64,000 bases of DNA, taken from positions 744,001-808,000 of the forward strand of contig NZ_LT707065.1 of NCBI RefSeq assembly GCF_900156745.1, read 5' to 3'. Shown here piece by piece: positions 26,262-34,550 of the stretch. Each line of letters begins with the position of its first letter. Positions within the stretch are counted from its first letter, which is position 1. Made by a program: the position numbers and the translations under genes. Origin of the DNA: Achromobacter sp. MFA1 R4. Its GTDB lineage: Bacteria > Pseudomonadota > Gammaproteobacteria > Burkholderiales > Burkholderiaceae_B. The notes beneath the pieces were generated by a model that was not told the origin of the DNA, ran no database searches, and was given only the letters and a program-made list of their open reading frames with translations.

Positions 26262-27170
26262 GTGAAACACCCCCTCCTTGCGACCCTTACGCGCATATTT
26301 GGCGTCGGCGCGGTCATGCTGCTTGGCGGCTGCAACATGGAAATCCTCTCCCCCAAGGGAGATATCGGCATCCAGGAAAAGACGTTGCTGCTGACCGCGA
26401 CCGGGCTCATGCTCATCGTTGTCATTCCAGTCATCGTCATGATCGTGGCTTTTGCCTGGAAATACCGCGCCTCCAATACCAAAGCTGACTACCAGCCCAC
26501 GTGGGCCCACTCCACGGCGATCGAAATCGTGGTCTGGACCATCCCTTGTATCATCGTGGCGATTCTCGCCGTGATCACCTGGCGCTCCACGCACGCGTTG
26601 GATCCCTACAAGCCGCTCGTGTCCGAACACAAGCCGGTGACCATCGAGGTGGTCTCGCTCGATTGGAAGTGGCTCTTCATCTACCCCGAGTACGACATCG
26701 CCACGGTCAACGAGATCGCGTTCCCCGTGGACGTTCCGGTCAACTTCCGGATCACGTCGGCCTCGGTGATGAACTCCTTCTTCATTCCCCAGCTCGGCAG
26801 CCAGATCTACTCGATGGCCGGCATGGAGACCAAGCTGCACCTGAACGCGCGCGAAATCGGCACCTACGCCGGCATTTCGGCCAACTACAGCGGCGGCGGC
26901 TTCTCGGGCATGCGCTTCAAGGCCCACGCCATGTCGCAGGAAGGGTTCGACAACTGGATCAAGGAAGCCAAGTCGGCTCCCTCCGCCCTGACCCCCGAGG
27001 TCTACGCGGAACTGACCAAGCGCAGCGAACACAATCCGGTCGTGAAGTACTCGTCGGCGCCGCCCGCCATGTTCGATTTCATCCTGGGCAGCACGATGAC
27101 CAAGATGGCCGGCGTGGACTCCGCCACGTGCACCTCCACGTCGAATAATCTGATCGCAGGAATCAACTAA
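26262..27170 (+). CDS. cyoA: Cytochrome bo3 ubiquinol oxidase subunit II
   Basis: Subunit II of the quinol oxidase, 302 residues. It is a lipoprotein (VMLLGGC) with two transmembrane helices (about 40-62 and 85-105) and a periplasmic cupredoxin domain ([38 protein letters not shown]). The cysteine ligands of CuA are missing, as expected for a quinol rather than cytochrome c oxidase. I propose the GTG at 26262 ([13 protein letters not shown]...), preceded by AAGG, because the 39 upstream residues of the open frame lie in the regulatory region. It leads cyoABCD. Confidence 0.93.
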   Translation: MKHPLLATLTRIFGVGAVMLLGGCNMEILSPKGDIGIQEKTLLLTATGLMLIVVIPVIVMIVAFAWKYRASNTKADYQPTWAHSTAIEIVVWTIPCIIVAILAVITWRSTHALDPYKPLVSEHKPVTIEVVSLDWKWLFIYPEYDIATVNEIAFPVDVPVNFRITSASVMNSFFIPQLGSQIYSMAGMETKLHLNAREIGTYAGISANYSGGGFSGMRFKAHAMSQEGFDNWIKEAKSAPSALTPEVYAELTKRSEHNPVVKYSSAPPAMFDFILGSTMTKMAGVDSATCTSTSNNLIAGIN

Positions 27171-27172
27171 CA

Positions 27173-29149
27173 ATGCTCGGGAAACTCACCCTCGAGGCCA
27201 TTCCGTACCATGAACCTATCGTCATGGTTACGCTGGCCGCCGTGTGCCTGGGAGGCCTAGCGGTCTTCGGCGCCCTCACCTACTTCAAGAAGTGGAAGTA
27301 TCTCTGGACGGAGTGGCTCACCACTGTCGACCACAAGCGCATCGGCGTGATGTACATCATCGTCGCGCTGATCATGCTGCTGCGCGGCTTTGCCGACGCC
27401 ATCATGATGCGTACCCAGCTGGCCGTCGCATCGGGCGACTCGCCGGGCTTCCTGCCTCCGCACCACTACGACCAGATCTTCACCGCCCACGGCGTCATCA
27501 TGATTTTCTTCATGGCGATGCCCTTCATCACCGGGCTCATGAACATCGTCGTGCCGCTGCAGATCGGCGCCCGCGACGTGGCGTACCCGTTCCTGAACTC
27601 GTTGAGCTTCTGGCTGTTCGGCGCTGGCGTCGTGCTGATCATGATCTCGCTGTTCGTAGGCGAATTCGCCGCGACCGGCTGGCTCGCGTATCCGCCGTTG
27701 TCGGGGCTGGACTACAGTCCAAGCGTGGGGGTGGATTACTACCTCTGGGCGCTGCAGATCTCCGGGCTGGGCACCACGCTTAGCGGCATCAACTTCATCG
27801 TCACCATCCTGCGCATGCGCGCGCCGGGCATGACCCTGATGAAGATGCCGATCTTCACCTGGACCTCGCTGGTCACCAACGTCCTGATCGTCGCCGCCTT
27901 CCCCGTGCTGGCCGCGACCCTGGCGCTGCTGACGATGGACCGCTACCTGGGCACGCACTTCTTCACGAACGACGGTGGCGGCAACGTCATGATGTACGTG
28001 AACCTGATCTGGATCTGGGGCCACCCCGAGGTCTACATCCTGGTGCTGCCGGCCTTCGGCGTGTATTCGGAAATCGTTGCCACGTTCGCCCGCAAGACCC
28101 TGTTCGGCTACAAGTCCATGGTCTACGCCACCGCGTCCATCGGCGTGATGTCGTTCCTGGTCTGGCTGCACCACTTCTTCACCATGGGTGCGGGGGCCAA
28201 CGTCAACGCGTTCTTCGGCATCGCGACAATGATCATCTCGATCCCGACCGGGGCCAAGATTTTCAACTGGCTGTTCACCATCTACCGCGGCCGCCTGCGC
28301 ATCACGACGCCGGTGCTGTGGACGCTGGGCTTCATGATCGTGTTCGTCATCGGCGGCATGACCGGCGTGATGCTGGCCATCCCGGGCGTGTCGTTCGTGC
28401 TGCACAACAGCCTGTTCCTGATCGCGCACTTCCACAACACCATCATCGGTGGCGTGGTGTTCGGCTGCATCGCCGGCATGATCTACTGGTTCCCGAAGGC
28501 GTTCGGCTTCACGCTGAACGAGCGTCTGGGCCGCTACTCGTTCTACTGCTGGTTCGTCGGCTTCTTCCTGGCCTTCATGCCCCTGTACATCCTGGGCTTC
28601 AAGGGCATGACGCGTCGCCTGAACCACTACGACAACCCCGAATGGCAGCCCTACCTGCTGGTCGCGCTGGCTGGCGCCGCGCTGATCATGCTGGGCATCT
28701 GGTTCCTGCTGCAGCAAGTGTTCGTCTCCGTGCGCCAGCGCAAGCAGAACCAGGACGTCACCGGCGATCCCTGGGATGCCCGCACCCTGGAATGGTCGAT
28801 CTCGTCGCCCGCGCCTTTCTACAACTTTGCCCACGTTCCTCACGTCGATGAACTGGACCAGTTCTGGGAAGACAAGCAGAGCGGCAAGGCGTACAAGCGC
28901 CCGGCCAAGTACGAAGACATCCACATGCCGAAGAACACCGCCGCCGGCGTCTGGATCGGCGCCTTTGGCCTGGTCATGTGCTTTGCGCTGATCTGGCACA
29001 TCTGGTGGATGGCTATCGTCGGTTTCGTCGGCATGGTCGGTTCGTTCATCGCTCGCGCCTATGACCGCGACGTCGACTACTGGGTCCCGGCCGCGGAAGT
29101 CGAACGCATCGAAAACGCCCACTTTGAAAAAATGCAGAAGGCCGCCTGA
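27173..29149 (+). CDS. cyoB: Cytochrome bo3 ubiquinol oxidase subunit I
   Basis: Catalytic heme-copper subunit, 658 residues with about 15 helices (E. coli CyoB has 663). Visible ligands: heme/CuB region GHPEVY with His284, Glu286 and Tyr288 at the same numbers as in E. coli; the CuB pair in [11 protein letters not shown]; and [12 protein letters not shown] with the two heme histidines. Quinol-binding and proton-channel segments near the N-terminus ([12 protein letters not shown]) are also conserved. It reduces oxygen to water and pumps protons. It starts 2 bp after cyoA. Confidence 0.97.
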   Translation: MLGKLTLEAIPYHEPIVMVTLAAVCLGGLAVFGALTYFKKWKYLWTEWLTTVDHKRIGVMYIIVALIMLLRGFADAIMMRTQLAVASGDSPGFLPPHHYDQIFTAHGVIMIFFMAMPFITGLMNIVVPLQIGARDVAYPFLNSLSFWLFGAGVVLIMISLFVGEFAATGWLAYPPLSGLDYSPSVGVDYYLWALQISGLGTTLSGINFIVTILRMRAPGMTLMKMPIFTWTSLVTNVLIVAAFPVLAATLALLTMDRYLGTHFFTNDGGGNVMMYVNLIWIWGHPEVYILVLPAFGVYSEIVATFARKTLFGYKSMVYATASIGVMSFLVWLHHFFTMGAGANVNAFFGIATMIISIPTGAKIFNWLFTIYRGRLRITTPVLWTLGFMIVFVIGGMTGVMLAIPGVSFVLHNSLFLIAHFHNTIIGGVVFGCIAGMIYWFPKAFGFTLNERLGRYSFYCWFVGFFLAFMPLYILGFKGMTRRLNHYDNPEWQPYLLVALAGAALIMLGIWFLLQQVFVSVRQRKQNQDVTGDPWDARTLEWSISSPAPFYNFAHVPHVDELDQFWEDKQSGKAYKRPAKYEDIHMPKNTAAGVWIGAFGLVMCFALIWHIWWMAIVGFVGMVGSFIARAYDRDVDYWVPAAEVERIENAHFEKMQKAA

Positions 29150-29152
29150 GCC

Positions 29153-29767
29153 ATGATTCAAGCCGTAGCCACTCACCCCCACGCGGGTCACGACGATCAC
29201 GCGCATCACGACGATGGATCCAAGACCGTTTTCGGTTTCTGGGTCTATCTGATGAGCGACCTGCTGATCTTCTCGGTGCTGTTCGCCACGTTCGCGGTGT
29301 TGTCCAACGCCACCGCGGGCGGCCCGTCCGGCAAGGAACTGTTCGACCTGAACTTCGTCCTGGTCGAAACGCTGTTGCTGCTGGTGTCCAGCTTCACCTT
29401 CGGCATGGCCAACCTGAACGTGCACGCCGACAACAAGAGCCGCGCCATGGGCTGGCTCATGGTGACGTTCCTGTTCGGCGCGGGCTTCATCGCGATGGAA
29501 ATCTATGAATTCCATCACCTGATCAGCATCGGCGCAGGACCTGGCCGCAGCGCCTACCTGTCCGCGTTCTTCACGCTGATCGGTACGCACGGCCTGCACG
29601 TCACCTTTGGCCTGATCTGGATCATCGTCATGATCGACATGATCCGCCGCCATGGCCTGGACTCGATCAACAAGCGTCGTCTGGCGTGCCTGAGCCTGTT
29701 CTGGCACTTCCTGGACATCGTCTGGATCTGCGTCTTCACCTTTGTCTACCTTCTGGGAGCCCTCTGA
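29153..29767 (+). CDS. cyoC: Cytochrome bo3 ubiquinol oxidase subunit III
   Basis: A 204-residue, five-helix subunit III. The N-terminus is histidine-rich ([15 protein letters not shown]), followed by [24 protein letters not shown] and [21 protein letters not shown], family hallmarks. It stabilises subunit I. It starts 3 bp after cyoB, and its stop overlaps the cyoD start by one base (TGATG). Confidence 0.95.
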   Translation: MIQAVATHPHAGHDDHAHHDDGSKTVFGFWVYLMSDLLIFSVLFATFAVLSNATAGGPSGKELFDLNFVLVETLLLLVSSFTFGMANLNVHADNKSRAMGWLMVTFLFGAGFIAMEIYEFHHLISIGAGPGRSAYLSAFFTLIGTHGLHVTFGLIWIIVMIDMIRRHGLDSINKRRLACLSLFWHFLDIVWICVFTFVYLLGAL

Positions 29768-30117
29768 TGTCGCACTCCGCTGCGGCCGCACACGGCCACG
29801 ACGATCACGCCGCCGACCACGGCAGCCTGAAGTCCTACATCACCGGTTTCGTGCTCTCGCTGCTGCTCACCTTCGGCTCGTTCGGCCTGGTGATGCACGG
29901 CGCGCTGTCCCATACCGTCACGATCATCGGCGTGGTGGCGCTGTGCGTGCTCCAGCTGCTGGTTCAGCTGGTGTACTTCCTGCACATGGGCGCCTCGAAA
30001 TCGGCCCGTGACAACCTGGCCACGTTTGTCTTCACCGTAATGATCATCGCCATCATCGTCGGTGGATCGGCCTGGGTGCTGTACAACATGAACGTCAACA
30101 TGGGTCACGCCATGTAA
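29767..30117 (+). CDS. cyoD: Cytochrome bo3 ubiquinol oxidase subunit IV
   Basis: A 116-residue, three-helix subunit IV (CyoD) with a histidine-rich N-terminus (AHGHDDHAADHGS), the conserved SLKSYITGFVLSLLLTFGSF segment and LLVQLVYFLHMG. It aids assembly of the CuB site in subunit I. The start overlaps the cyoC stop. A strong terminator follows 27 bp later and ends the operon. There is no cyoE (heme O synthase) gene here, so it must be elsewhere. Confidence 0.94.
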   Translation: MSHSAAAAHGHDDHAADHGSLKSYITGFVLSLLLTFGSFGLVMHGALSHTVTIIGVVALCVLQLLVQLVYFLHMGASKSARDNLATFVFTVMIIAIIVGGSAWVLYNMNVNMGHAM

Positions 30118-30144
30118 GGACGGCCCGCCGTCCTGGCAGGTAAA

Positions 30145-30172
30145 CAGGCGCCTTCGGGCGCCTGTTTTTTTT
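30145..30172 (+). terminator. Rho-independent terminator after cyoD
   Basis: A perfect 8-bp stem (CAGGCGCC / GGCGCCTG) with a TTCG tetraloop is followed by eight T residues (30165-30172). It lies between cyoD and the convergent ankyrin gene. Confidence 0.95.
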
Positions 30173-30180
30173 GGACCGGC

Positions 30181-32697
30181 CTAGCGCGTGGAACCGGCGG
30201 CGGGCAGGCTTACATTGGCGCGCCGCGCCAGTTCGGCCGCCGTCACGCCCTCGAAAGCCGGCACCCGCGAGGCCTGGTTCAGGTCGCAACCCGCGGCGCC
30301 GGCGGCCGCATCCAGCACCTGCCGGACCGCGCGCCCGCCCAGCGGGCTCACCGGTCCGTTGTTGCCCAACTGCCAGGCCAGGACATCGGCCACGGCCTGG
30401 CCGCATCGCGCGGGCGTGCGCGGCGCGCCGCCGTGCTCGAGCAGCAGGCGCACCTTGGCTTCCCTGCCCTGGTCCAGCATCGTGACCAGCGGCAGCACGC
30501 CGGAGGCCGACACCCCTTCGATACGGTTGTCCGGATCGCTGCGGTCCGTAGCGTCCGCGCCGGCCTTCAGCCACGCCTCGTACAGATCGTCGGGCAGCCA
30601 CGGCAGGCTCAGGGGCGCGATGCGGCCGCGCTGCCACCCCGTCGCGTCCCCGGCCGCCGTCAGCGGCACGCCGGCGGCGACCAGGCGTTCGGCGGTCGCG
30701 CGCAGCCGGGCGCGCTGGCCGTCCCAGGCCGGACCGTTGCTGCGGGCCGCCGCCCGTTGTTCCACCTGGTTCCACACCGCCAGCAAACTGGACAGCGGCT
30801 CCGGCGAGAGCGGCGCGTGCGGCGCGCGCGCCGCCTGCGCCAACTGGTCCACCAGCCCGGGCTGCAGATAGCGGGCCGCCAGCGTCAGCGCCTCGTTCAA
30901 GCCGTTGCGGTCGGGCGCTTCCTTGCTCTTGCCGTAGCCGCCCACCGCCGGATCCGCGCCATGGGCAAGCGCAAACGCCACGCGCTCGGGAATCGCGTAC
31001 GTCGCCGTCGGCGTCAGCTCGCCGCTCAGCGATTCGCGCAACGCCTCCAGCAGCGGCGTTTCCCACATGGGACTGCTGCCGTAATACATGCGGATATAGG
31101 CGGCATTGATGTCCGCGCCCTTGGCCAGCAGCTTTTCGGCAAACCAGAATTTCTTCGGGCTCTGCAGCGCCGCATGCAGCAGCGACCGCCCGTTCTTGTC
31201 ACGCAGATTCGGATTGGCGCCCTTTTCCAGCAGGTAGACCAGGTTGTCTTTGTCATCGCCGTAGTAGGAAAGACGGCGCATCAGCAGCGACGTGCCGCCC
31301 GCGTCCACGGCATCCACCGGCGCGCCCGCCGCGATCAGCAGGTCGGCCAGCGCGTAGCGCTGCGCCGCCGGACGCGTGTCATTGGCCTGCGGCAACGCGC
31401 CGGCCAGCAGCGGGTAGCCGTTGTTCGGGCCATCGGCCCGGGCGCCCGCGTCCAGCAAGGCCTGCACGATCTCGATCTGCTTGCGCGCCACGGCGGCCGC
31501 CAGCGCGGAGGTGCCATTTTCATTCACCCCGTCGGGGTCCTGCCCCGCTGCCAGCTCGGCGCGCACTGCCTCCAGGTCGTCCGCCTGGATCGCCTTGAAA
31601 ATCGCCAGCCGCGGCCGGCAGGCGGCCGGGTCCAGGGCGTTCGCGCCCAGCGCCGCGCCGATGCGGGTCGCGATGGCGCCGGGAATCGCCTGATTCGCGG
31701 CAAGGCGGCGCGAGCAATACAGCCGGTAGTCTTCGCGCGCCAGCGCCTCGTAATACGCGCGCTGGTCGCGGGATTTTTCGCGCTGCGCCCAGCGGGCGTC
31801 GGCGCGGTTCAGATAGGCCGCCGTGCGCGACGGATCGCGCCGCAGCACGTCGGTCAGGATGCGCTCGGCCTGCGCCGTATCGCCCGATTCGGCCAGCCAG
31901 AAGCCGTAGTCGTTCAAGGCCGTCAACATCTCCCCGTCTTTGCCGCCGGGATCGATCTCGCGGTAATCCTGCGTCATCACGAAACGGCGCAGGTCCGCCA
32001 GCGCGCGATTGAACTCCGCCGTCTTCGCCCGCGGAATGGCGCGCGCCACCTGGTGCAGGGTGCGGAACGTGGCCGTCGCGTCCACCGTCGCCCGATGCTC
32101 GAACCGCACCTGCGCGGGAAAAGGGTTGAGCCGCAGCGGATAGTCGGTCAGGGCCGCCCGCAAACTCACCAGGGCCTGCGCACGGCGCGCCTCGTCCCAG
32201 GGCCGGCCGCTCGTGACAACCGCCAGTTGCGTGTCCGCCGTCACCGAGGCGGCCTCGCCCTCGCCGTCCACCAGGAACCCCCTGGCCTTTCCGGCGCCAG
32301 CGCCGTTGTCGGCATAGCCGACCCAGTAAAAGCCTTCCCCGCCGCGCGGCGTCCGGACCTCCACATTTTCCTCTCGCGACGCCTGCCACGCTTCCGGATC
32401 AATCACCAGCGGCTGCGACCGGAAGTCCAGCCGGAAATCCTTGCCGCCCTCACGCAGATACCGATACAGGTACAGACGGTTCTCCATCTGGCCGACGAGC
32501 ACCGCGTCCTTGACGTTCTCCGTGCCCCACGCGCGGCGCTCCGGTTCGCGCAGCGGATACCGCGAAAGCCGGACGGACTCGATGACCGCCCCGATGTCAT
32601 AAGCCAAGGCCGGCGGCGGCGACGCCGCCATGCCGGCCAGCGCCAGCGCGACGGCGCTGAACAGACGGGTAACTGCGTGAGGGAATGGGCGCGGCAT
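30181..32697 (-). CDS. Exported ankyrin-repeat protein
   Basis: An 838-residue protein with a signal peptide (MPRPFPHAVTRLFSAVALAL to PPPALA, cleavage near residue 32). The first half (about 35-330) is not recognised but includes a TPR-like stretch (GDTAQAERILTDVLRRDPSRTAAYLNRADARW split over helices). The second half has several ankyrin repeats: ENGTSALAAAVARKQIEIVQ, AGGTSLLMRRLSYYG, KNGRSLLHAALQSPKKFW with LLEKGANPN and LLAKGADIN, and a C-terminal LLLEHGGAP. Probably a periplasmic binding scaffold; the partner is unknown. It converges on the cyo operon across the terminator. The start is the methionine of the signal peptide; the longer frame adds 33 unlikely residues. Confidence 0.82.
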   Translation of the reverse strand: MPRPFPHAVTRLFSAVALALAGMAASPPPALAYDIGAVIESVRLSRYPLREPERRAWGTENVKDAVLVGQMENRLYLYRYLREGGKDFRLDFRSQPLVIDPEAWQASREENVEVRTPRGGEGFYWVGYADNGAGAGKARGFLVDGEGEAASVTADTQLAVVTSGRPWDEARRAQALVSLRAALTDYPLRLNPFPAQVRFEHRATVDATATFRTLHQVARAIPRAKTAEFNRALADLRRFVMTQDYREIDPGGKDGEMLTALNDYGFWLAESGDTAQAERILTDVLRRDPSRTAAYLNRADARWAQREKSRDQRAYYEALAREDYRLYCSRRLAANQAIPGAIATRIGAALGANALDPAACRPRLAIFKAIQADDLEAVRAELAAGQDPDGVNENGTSALAAAVARKQIEIVQALLDAGARADGPNNGYPLLAGALPQANDTRPAAQRYALADLLIAAGAPVDAVDAGGTSLLMRRLSYYGDDKDNLVYLLEKGANPNLRDKNGRSLLHAALQSPKKFWFAEKLLAKGADINAAYIRMYYGSSPMWETPLLEALRESLSGELTPTATYAIPERVAFALAHGADPAVGGYGKSKEAPDRNGLNEALTLAARYLQPGLVDQLAQAARAPHAPLSPEPLSSLLAVWNQVEQRAAARSNGPAWDGQRARLRATAERLVAAGVPLTAAGDATGWQRGRIAPLSLPWLPDDLYEAWLKAGADATDRSDPDNRIEGVSASGVLPLVTMLDQGREAKVRLLLEHGGAPRTPARCGQAVADVLAWQLGNNGPVSPLGGRAVRQVLDAAAGAAGCDLNQASRVPAFEGVTAAELARRANVSLPAAGSTR

Positions 32698-32878
32698 GCG
32701 TAAGGCCAGTCGGCAAGAAAGCAGGGACGCCGATGATACCCGTCCGGCCCGACACCCTCGGGTATGTCCCGACCCGGTTTCCATGGCGGATGGCACGAAC
32801 TCGCCGATCTTTCGTTATATATTCGCCCCTACACCGTTTCATTAACAGATTAATTAACCGTTATCGCTGCAGACCACC

Positions 32879-33508
32879 ATGGACGCCATGCCCGTGCCGA
32901 CCTCCCACCCCGCCCCCAGCCTTGCTGACCGGGCCCAGCGGCTGTCGCGCGCCCTGCTGCGTCACGCGCCGCCCGTTCATCCGGATGCCGGTTTCTTTGC
33001 CGCGGTCATCGGCACCAGCCTCGCTCAACGGAACCTGGCGCGCAGCGGCCTGGCGCCCGCCGAACTGCACGACCTGATCGACCACCTGTTCCCGGGCGCC
33101 TTGTCCGGCCACGACACCGCGCTGTCCGCGCTTCGCGACCAATTGCCCGAGTACGACCGCGTCGGGGCAAGCGATCCGCAACCGGGCTTCACGCTGTTGA
33201 TGCGCGTCCTGTTCGACGCCTACCGCGCGCCGGGCCCGGACACCACGCAATGGGTCAGCAGCATCCTCGCGCTCGCCTGCCTGCGTCCCGACCACTTGTG
33301 GCGCGACCTGGGCCTGTCCGGACGCGAAGACGTCACCGCGCTGCTTGCGCGGCACTATCCCGGGCTGGTGAGCCGCAACGTCGACAACCTGCGCTGGAAG
33401 AAATTCCTCGCGTACGCCGCCTGCGAACATGCGGGCCTGCCGCCGACGGCAGCGCCCGGCTGTGGCGGCTGCGAGGATGAGACGTTCTGCTATCCCGTGG
33501 CGGCATAG
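32879..33508 (+). CDS. NifQ-family protein
   Basis: A 209-residue protein whose C-terminus matches NifQ: DNLRWKKFLAYAACEHAG followed by CGGCEDETFC, giving the cysteine pattern C-x2-C-x5-C with an additional upstream cysteine; NifQ uses such cysteines to bind a Mo-Fe-S cluster. The helical N-part (with LARHYPGLVSRNVDNLRWKKF) also fits. No nif, modABC or nitrate genes lie nearby. In non-fixing bacteria NifQ-like proteins may donate molybdenum to other enzymes, but that is inference. The 180 bp upstream are notably AT-rich. Confidence 0.8.
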   Translation: MDAMPVPTSHPAPSLADRAQRLSRALLRHAPPVHPDAGFFAAVIGTSLAQRNLARSGLAPAELHDLIDHLFPGALSGHDTALSALRDQLPEYDRVGASDPQPGFTLLMRVLFDAYRAPGPDTTQWVSSILALACLRPDHLWRDLGLSGREDVTALLARHYPGLVSRNVDNLRWKKFLAYAACEHAGLPPTAAPGCGGCEDETFCYPVAA

Positions 33509-33652
33509 GGGCTCGGCCAGGCCGGCTTGGTTTTCCGGTCAGGCGCCGTTGACGTGACTTTCCACGGACCGGGCCAGATTTGACCCGCCCGGGCCAAAAA
33601 TGGCCCGCTCAGAGTGCTTGGTAATCAAGGGCTTATGACGCAGCGAGCCAAA

Positions 33653-33675
33653 TTTGACCCGATTTCTCGGTCAAA
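33653..33675. promoter_or_regulatory. TTTGACC inverted repeat, candidate activator site (island 1)
   Basis: TTTGACC (33653-33659) and GGTCAAA (33669-33675) are perfect arms around 9 bp. It lies about 105-130 bp upstream of the sigma-54-like promoter, the usual place for an enhancer-binding protein. The island 2 copy (45730-45752) has one arm mismatch. Confidence 0.4.
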
Positions 33676-33780
33676 ACCCGGGTTTGCGTGGTGTTGCCCC
33701 TGCGGCCTGCCTTATGGGCATTCCACCAAATTCCTCGTAGCCCGTTGATTCTTCACGGGTTTCTCCCGCGCTGACCCACC

Positions 33781-33796
33781 TGGCACGGATTTCGCA
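33781..33796 (+). promoter_or_regulatory. Sigma-54-type promoter for hcp (island 1)
   Basis: TGGCACG-GATT-TCGCA compared with the consensus TGGCACG-N4-TTGCA: one mismatch. The essential GG (33782-33783) and GC (33794-33795) are separated by exactly 10 bp. Transcription would start near 33806, giving a leader of about 60 nt before hcp. The same 16 bp occur at 45857-45872. Confidence 0.6.
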
Positions 33797-33865
33797 TATG
33801 TCGCTGCATCCCCCCTTCGGGATGCTTCGGCCCCACCGGGCCTCACGACGACAAGGAATCCGTCA

Positions 33866-34384
33866 ATGCCTACTCCCGCCTACATCAGCATCACGGGCAA
33901 AAGCCAGGGCAACATCACCCAGGGCGCCTTCACCGCCGACTCCGTCGGCAACGTCTACGTGGAAGGCCACGAAGACCAGATCCTGGTCCAGGAGATCGAG
34001 CACCGCGTCAACACCCCGACCGATCCGCAAAGCGGCCAGCCTTCGGGCCAGCGCGTGCACAAGCCGTTCATCTTCGCCAGCGCGCTGAACAAGGCCACGC
34101 CGCTCATGTACCAGGCCCTGGCCGCCGGTGAAATGCTGCCCAAGGTCGAAGTGAAGTGGTACCGCACGTCCATCGACGGCAAGCAGGAGCACTTCTTCAC
34201 CACCGAACTGGAAGACGCCACGATCGTGGACATCACCAGCGTCCTGCCGCATGCGCAGGATCCGGGCAACGCCGATTACACGCAGTTGATCAAGGTGGCC
34301 ATGGCGTATCGCAAGATCACCTGGACCCACGCGATCGCGGGCACGGAAGCCTCGGACGACTGGCGCAAGCCGCTGGAGAGCTGA
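33866..34384 (+). CDS. hcp: Type VI secretion tube protein Hcp (island 1)
   Basis: Hcp hexamers stack into the inner tube of the T6SS and can carry effectors in the ring lumen. The 172 residues start MPTPAYISITGKSQGNITQG and contain HKPFIFASALNKATPLMYQAL and VKWYRTSIDGKQEHFFTTELEDA, standard Hcp1-family features at standard length. It differs from the island 2 copy only at residues 13 (Ser/Thr) and 71 (Ala/Thr). It lies behind a sigma-54-like promoter and is followed by vgrG after a 166-bp hairpin-rich spacer. No T6SS sheath or baseplate genes are in the window. Confidence 0.97.
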   Translation: MPTPAYISITGKSQGNITQGAFTADSVGNVYVEGHEDQILVQEIEHRVNTPTDPQSGQPSGQRVHKPFIFASALNKATPLMYQALAAGEMLPKVEVKWYRTSIDGKQEHFFTTELEDATIVDITSVLPHAQDPGNADYTQLIKVAMAYRKITWTHAIAGTEASDDWRKPLES

Positions 34385-34400
34385 GCGGGATGAGCCAGAT

Positions 34401-34537
34401 GAGCCGGCCCGATTCGTCGCGCGCCGGCTCCTCCTGCCTCATTGCTCAATCCGGTCCCCGGAGTCGCCGCCAGCGGTGATTCCGTCTTCTTCTTGACCAT
34501 CGGCAGCCGCAACGATTGCTCGCAACGTTGCGGCTGC
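34401..34537 (+). other. hcp-vgrG spacer with two hairpins (island 1)
   Basis: Hairpin A: GAGCCGGC/GCCGGCTC (34401-34408, 34423-34430), 14-nt loop. Hairpin B: GCAGCCGCAACG/CGTTGCGGCTGC (34503-34514, 34526-34537), 12-bp stem, 11-nt loop, 13 nt before the vgrG ATG. Neither has a T-run. The whole 166-bp spacer has one difference from island 2 (46589, in stem B), fewer than the flanking coding DNA. Confidence 0.6.
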
Positions 34538-34550
34538 GCAGGATACCGAG

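Larger units (their letters stand above)
33509..33865. other. Non-coding leader of T6SS island 1 (start of duplicated segment)
   Basis: No gene fits here. From 33566 the DNA is about 90% like 45643 onward. It holds a GGGCCA-AAAA-TGGCCC palindrome (33591-33606), the TTTGACC inverted repeat (33653-33675), a sigma-54-like promoter (33781-33796), and two leader hairpins: GCATCCC/GGGATGC (33806-33825) and GGCCC/GGGCC (about 33830-33843). AAGGAA precedes the hcp ATG. The TTTGACCC-type repeats also recall termini of IS21-family elements, so a decayed IS end is an alternative origin. Confidence 0.6.

Noticed and set aside
27257-29791. Open frame of 844 codons on the minus strand opposite cyoB/cyoC
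   Set aside because: It lies wholly antisense to strongly conserved oxidase genes, is rich in His, Arg, Asp and Gln as expected for the complement of high-GC codons, and has no domain or ribosome site.
33566-33700. Possible IS21-family terminal repeats (TTTGACCC-type motifs)
   Set aside because: Motifs recall IS21 ends, but there is no transposase, no target-site duplication I can see, and the segment is kept in both islands beside a promoter. Retained only as an alternative origin in the region note.
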